The position numbers and the translations under genes are program-made. A DNA stretch of 64,000 bases from positions 106,583 through 170,582 of the forward strand of contig NW_026634485.1 of NCBI RefSeq assembly GCF_024868665.1, written 5' to 3'. The DNA is from Triplophysa rosa. Taxonomy: Eukaryota; Chordata; Actinopteri; Cypriniformes; Nemacheilidae. The notes beneath the pieces were generated by a model, which saw only the letters and a program-made list of their open reading frames with translations, had not been told where the DNA came from and did not search any database. The stretch's first letter is position 1; the number at the start of each line of letters is the position of its first letter. Of the stretch, positions 60,961 through 64,000 are shown one piece after another.

Positions 60961-62036
60961 TCATTTTTGCTTATCTTCTATCCACCTCTGCTTCTCAGCC
61001 TCATAGAATGGATACTGCTGAAAGTCTCTCCATGACATTTCTGCAGTCATTCCCTGAGCCTGATACAGGGAAAACACTTTAGCAGGACAGTAAATGTATT
61101 TGCCTGCCACTCCAGGGAAACCAGTGTGAATATGAGGACTGTTCGGTCCTTGTTTCAGTGGCTGGTGGCAGAATCTGCAGAGACGACCAGTAGGATGCTT
61201 CACTACTGACTTCCTCTTGCTTCTCTCCTCAATCACCCTCTTCCTCTCTGCCCCTCTCTGTTTTGAGGCCTCCAGTTCACGCTGAAAGAAGGGAGTGCTT
61301 GCAAAATCTTCAAAAGACATTCTGGGATTTGTCAGGCCTTCTTCTGAGTATTTGTCAAATACTTTCTTGGAGCAGTAGAAGTACTTAACATCACCAGCCT
61401 GATTAAATAAATGTACTGAGGAGCCATCACCCAGGTAACGAGACTTTGGCTGGCCACAAGCTAAACAAGATCTAGTTAGCGTTTTTTGGATCTGCTGCTG
61501 TTGTTGTTGTTGATGCTGTACTGCCTGCTGCTTCTCTACAATGTCCTTTACCATCTTCTCAAGCATTGCCTTGTCCAGGGGGACAGCCTCAGGAACTCTC
61601 TTTGCTGGTGGATTAAATGGGGCAGGTGGCAGTGTTTTCACTGGAACACTAATGGTTTCGCCTCCTGAGTGAAGACGCTGCCATAACTGCTGTGTCTCAA
61701 GAAGCTTTTCTGGGCTGGTGTTGACAGAGGCGTTTGTGTTCTTCTTTTTAGCAAGGTGTTTTATGTACCTGCTTATGTGCTGCTTTGTGGTTGGGTGTAG
61801 AAGGCTGTTGGGGTCAGTGCAGGCACTCTGTACCATAGCAGCATATTCTGCATCCACCTTTTTAAGGAGATCCTTGCTCCCATGGTGCTTGGCCAGCAAA
61901 CCATCAATGGCATTTCTCATTGGCTCTGGCCATCTGTTATGGTCCAACACAAAGACTCGACCTCCTGTCTTAATAGGTCCAGTGCGGGCTGCACGAGGAG
62001 AAGCAGCAATAGGCAGTAGCGTTGTGCTCGGCCGTT
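60961..62036 (-). CDS. Last exon of the above: Gln-rich linker and two tandem Cys modules
   Basis: An N-terminal helical part (GRVFVLDHNRWPEPMRNAID; KHLAKKKNTNASVN) precedes a Gln run (HQQQQQQQ). Module 1: CLACGQPKSRYLG...YCSKKVFDKYSEEG...MSFEDFASTPFF. Module 2: CRFCHQPLKQGP...HIHTGF...YIYCPAKVFSLYQAQG...MSWRDFQQYPFY. Both follow C-x2-C-[GH]-Q-P, a His-containing loop, YC-x2-KVF-x2-Y and MS-[FW]-x-DF-x4-PF, so this is an internal duplication, probably zinc-binding. The two are joined by a basic segment (ERKRVIEERSKRKSV), a likely nuclear localisation signal. The module function is not known to me; nucleic-acid binding is the natural guess. Confidence 0.72.
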
Positions 62037-64000
62037 CTAAAGGAGAGTCACAAAATGACAAAATTACTGAAAGTATTAGGGTCTTTTTGTGCATACTGTA
62101 TATGAGGCAGACAGGTTACACACATGAATGCCTGTGTCAATAATGTAATTACCTCCATCCGAAAGAAATTCCTCAGACCTTTGTTCCTTCACTGTCACAG
62201 GACTTGTAGTAGAAAATGGTTGAAATAAGACAGTCTGTGGGGTGGCCTCTGGTTCTGCAGCAAGAGGGGTCTCAGCAGAAGAGGGATCATCTGAGCATTC
62301 CTGAAATTGAGCAAAATTCTTGTAATAAGTGAGTGAGAATTATATATATTTTTCTCTATTATAAAAATTAAAGGAGTACCTGAGATGGAAGAGAGAACAC
62401 AAAGCCAGATGAAACTCTTCTTGCATCTCCACATCTCCTAGGTCTGTCTTCCTGCTTTTGTGTTTGTCAAAGTCAAGAGGCACTGGTCGACAGCCTGGCT
62501 CCACATACTGTAGGCCAAACCTCTCTCCTGTGTCCCTGCTGGTGATGTACAAGGCTGGATATTTGGGTTGCCCTGTCACCCTCACAGATGCCCTGTTTAA
62601 CTCCATCATTATCACAGGGTCAAACACTCCCGGCAGGACCACCCCAGGCTGTTTCAAGTCCACCAGCCGCTGATAATTCCAACGTGCCACACCAGTCATA
62701 CCCTGAGCTTGGAACAGCTCAGGAGAGACACGATTGCCTGTTACCCACTGGGCCTGGTTGAAATGAAACCCCTCCTGTTGTGAAGTTCCTCTGACAGGGA
62801 TCCAAACTGGCACTGCAGCTCCTTCACCCTTCACATGATTCAGCTGTATAGTTCCACCATGTCTGTAGAGGATTCCTTCATCCACCTCAGGGTCACTCAG
62901 GCAGCCTCTAAGGATGTTTATATGCTGAATCCACCACAATTTTATCATTGAGTGTTTAAAAAGGAATATGTTGTTGGGATCCTTTGCAAGATGGAAATGT
63001 TGAAGCATGTCTTCCACTCTTTGGACCAGCTCTCTGGGATGAGGCACTTTTGTCCTGCAGTGCTCTCTGATGTGCTGCTTGGTGGGATTAGCAGGTTCAA
63101 TACCACAGAATCTGTATGCGTTTTTCAGTTCCTCCAGATCACTCTGATCCACTACAGAGAAGGCAGAAGAGAGGAACTGGCAGAAGGAGCTATACAGAGG
63201 ATGGTGCTCGGACACACATTCCCTCGTAAATCGCCGCATACAGTGAAACAAGTCCAGTTTAACTTCCACTTCCTCATTGTATTTCTGGCAAGAGGCACTT
63301 AAATTCCTGAGGTTTCCTGATGTAACCTCTGCCACAACAGCATCTGTGGTCCTCCAGGGTTCCCACTGTTGGTGCTCATGAGGTGGTGGGTCCATCACTC
63401 TGAAAGCAGCACAGCAGTCCCTGAGAACACAAAAGGGGGGAAATTCAGTTAAATGCATTCATTACATCCGGTTACACTTCTTGATGTGATGTGTGATGGG
63501 ATGTTATGATTCGTACCTGTCCACCCACTGGTACATGGCTTTGGGAATGCCAGCAGCACTGTAGCGATTGGCCAACCCACAGTACATTGACTCCAGGCAC
63601 TGCTCACTCTCAGACTGCAGCATCACCCAGGACAGGATCATCCAGTTCTCATTCATCACAGCATAAGATGACATTGTGCCAGATGAGAGGGTCACTTTTC
63701 TAGCAACTTTGCGTGTATGATCTGACCTGAACACCTGTCTAAAAGTGCCTTGTAGGAGCTGAGTGAGATTTGCTCCCTGATGCTGATATTTTTGAAGAAG
63801 GCTCTCTACCAGATAATGCGCTGTCACAGACACCTCATGCCACCCATCAGTATCTTCATAACCCCCAAACGGTGCTGGTGTGTCATCCTTCCTCAGTGCC
63901 CCAGTGATAGTCTTCTGGCCATACAGCCCTGCTTCAGCATCCCTGACATTCTGCACGCTGAGAAGGTAGGCCAGGTGGGCTCTTTCATATTTAAGGTGAA
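60961..64000 (-). CDS. DDE transposase-like protein of a fish-expanded family, partial, four exons
   Basis: Reading order on the minus strand: exon A 64000-63517 (open past the edge), B 63420-62380, C 62300-62153, D 62036-60961 (stop TGA 60963-60961). All three introns have GT and AG ends (gtacga...tctcag; gtactc...tttcag; gtaatt...ctttag). The RNase-H-fold core shows RSDHTRKVARKV (first Asp, 63722-63720), VDR|DCCAAF across the A/B junction (second Asp), LDLFHCMRRF, and RGTSQQEGFHF (Glu, 62774-62772). This D-D-E pattern resembles fish proteins I recall as DUF6729-linked, transposase-like. The A and B frames join correctly, as do C and D. Between B and C the frame is offset by one base, which a lost A in the run at 62456-62459 would explain. 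No terminal inverted repeats were seen at the 60961 end. It could be a live element, a domesticated gene or a recent pseudogene. Confidence 0.7.

Overview
The window is vertebrate nuclear DNA, almost certainly from a teleost and probably a cypriniform (the repeat vocabulary is one I associate with that group; no species can be named). It is AT-rich, intron-split and mostly transposable elements. Nothing looks bacterial or organellar. One ambiguous base (N) lies at 57297. The one clear single-copy host-gene signal is a minus-strand coding exon at 3910-4049 that matches exon 2 of slc1a2 (the EAAT2/GLT-1 glutamate transporter). A plausible non-coding first exon and promoter lie at about 32548-32760. 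On that reading positions 4050-32547 are the transposon-filled first intron of slc1a2 and the rest of the window is its upstream flank.

Layout. 1-2147: 3' part of an L2-like LINE. 2154-3500: TIR DNA transposon. 3910-4049: slc1a2 exon. 7330-8688: 3' end and LTR of a Gypsy-like element. 9402-10690: non-autonomous hAT. 16345-22690: a nested stack of TIR elements, an L2-like LINE, a second hAT and a tRNA-derived SINE. 23985-28436: a LINE tail, a perfect hairpin and more TIR and hAT elements, one with a BED-finger exon. 28437-32547: quieter DNA with a possible conserved regulatory block near 29700-30270. 34514-34949: solo LTR. 35575-43300: a run of broken LINEs, a hAT/ZBED pseudogene, LTR pieces and a MITE.

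43640-57290 is one deep insertion stack. An L2-like LINE (ORF1 with a GDSL-type esterase domain, then endonuclease) is cut at 46298 by a decayed gammaretrovirus-like endogenous retrovirus. A Tc1/mariner-type element at 52146-53652 sits at the right edge of that insert, and the LINE reading (reverse transcriptase) resumes at about 53656. The retrovirus itself contains a Gypsy-derived insert. The resumed LINE carries a solo LTR with a 5-bp target duplication and then abuts a DIRS-type tyrosine-recombinase retrotransposon on the minus strand.

The right end (60961 to beyond 64000, minus) holds the most intriguing gene: a four-exon reading with an RNase-H-fold DDE-type core (D, D, E all visible), a Gln-rich linker and two tandem Cys modules. 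An 808-bp piece of it, including intron sequence, is repeated in inverted orientation at 57694-58501. I regard it as a fish-expanded, transposase-like family whose biology I cannot name with certainty.
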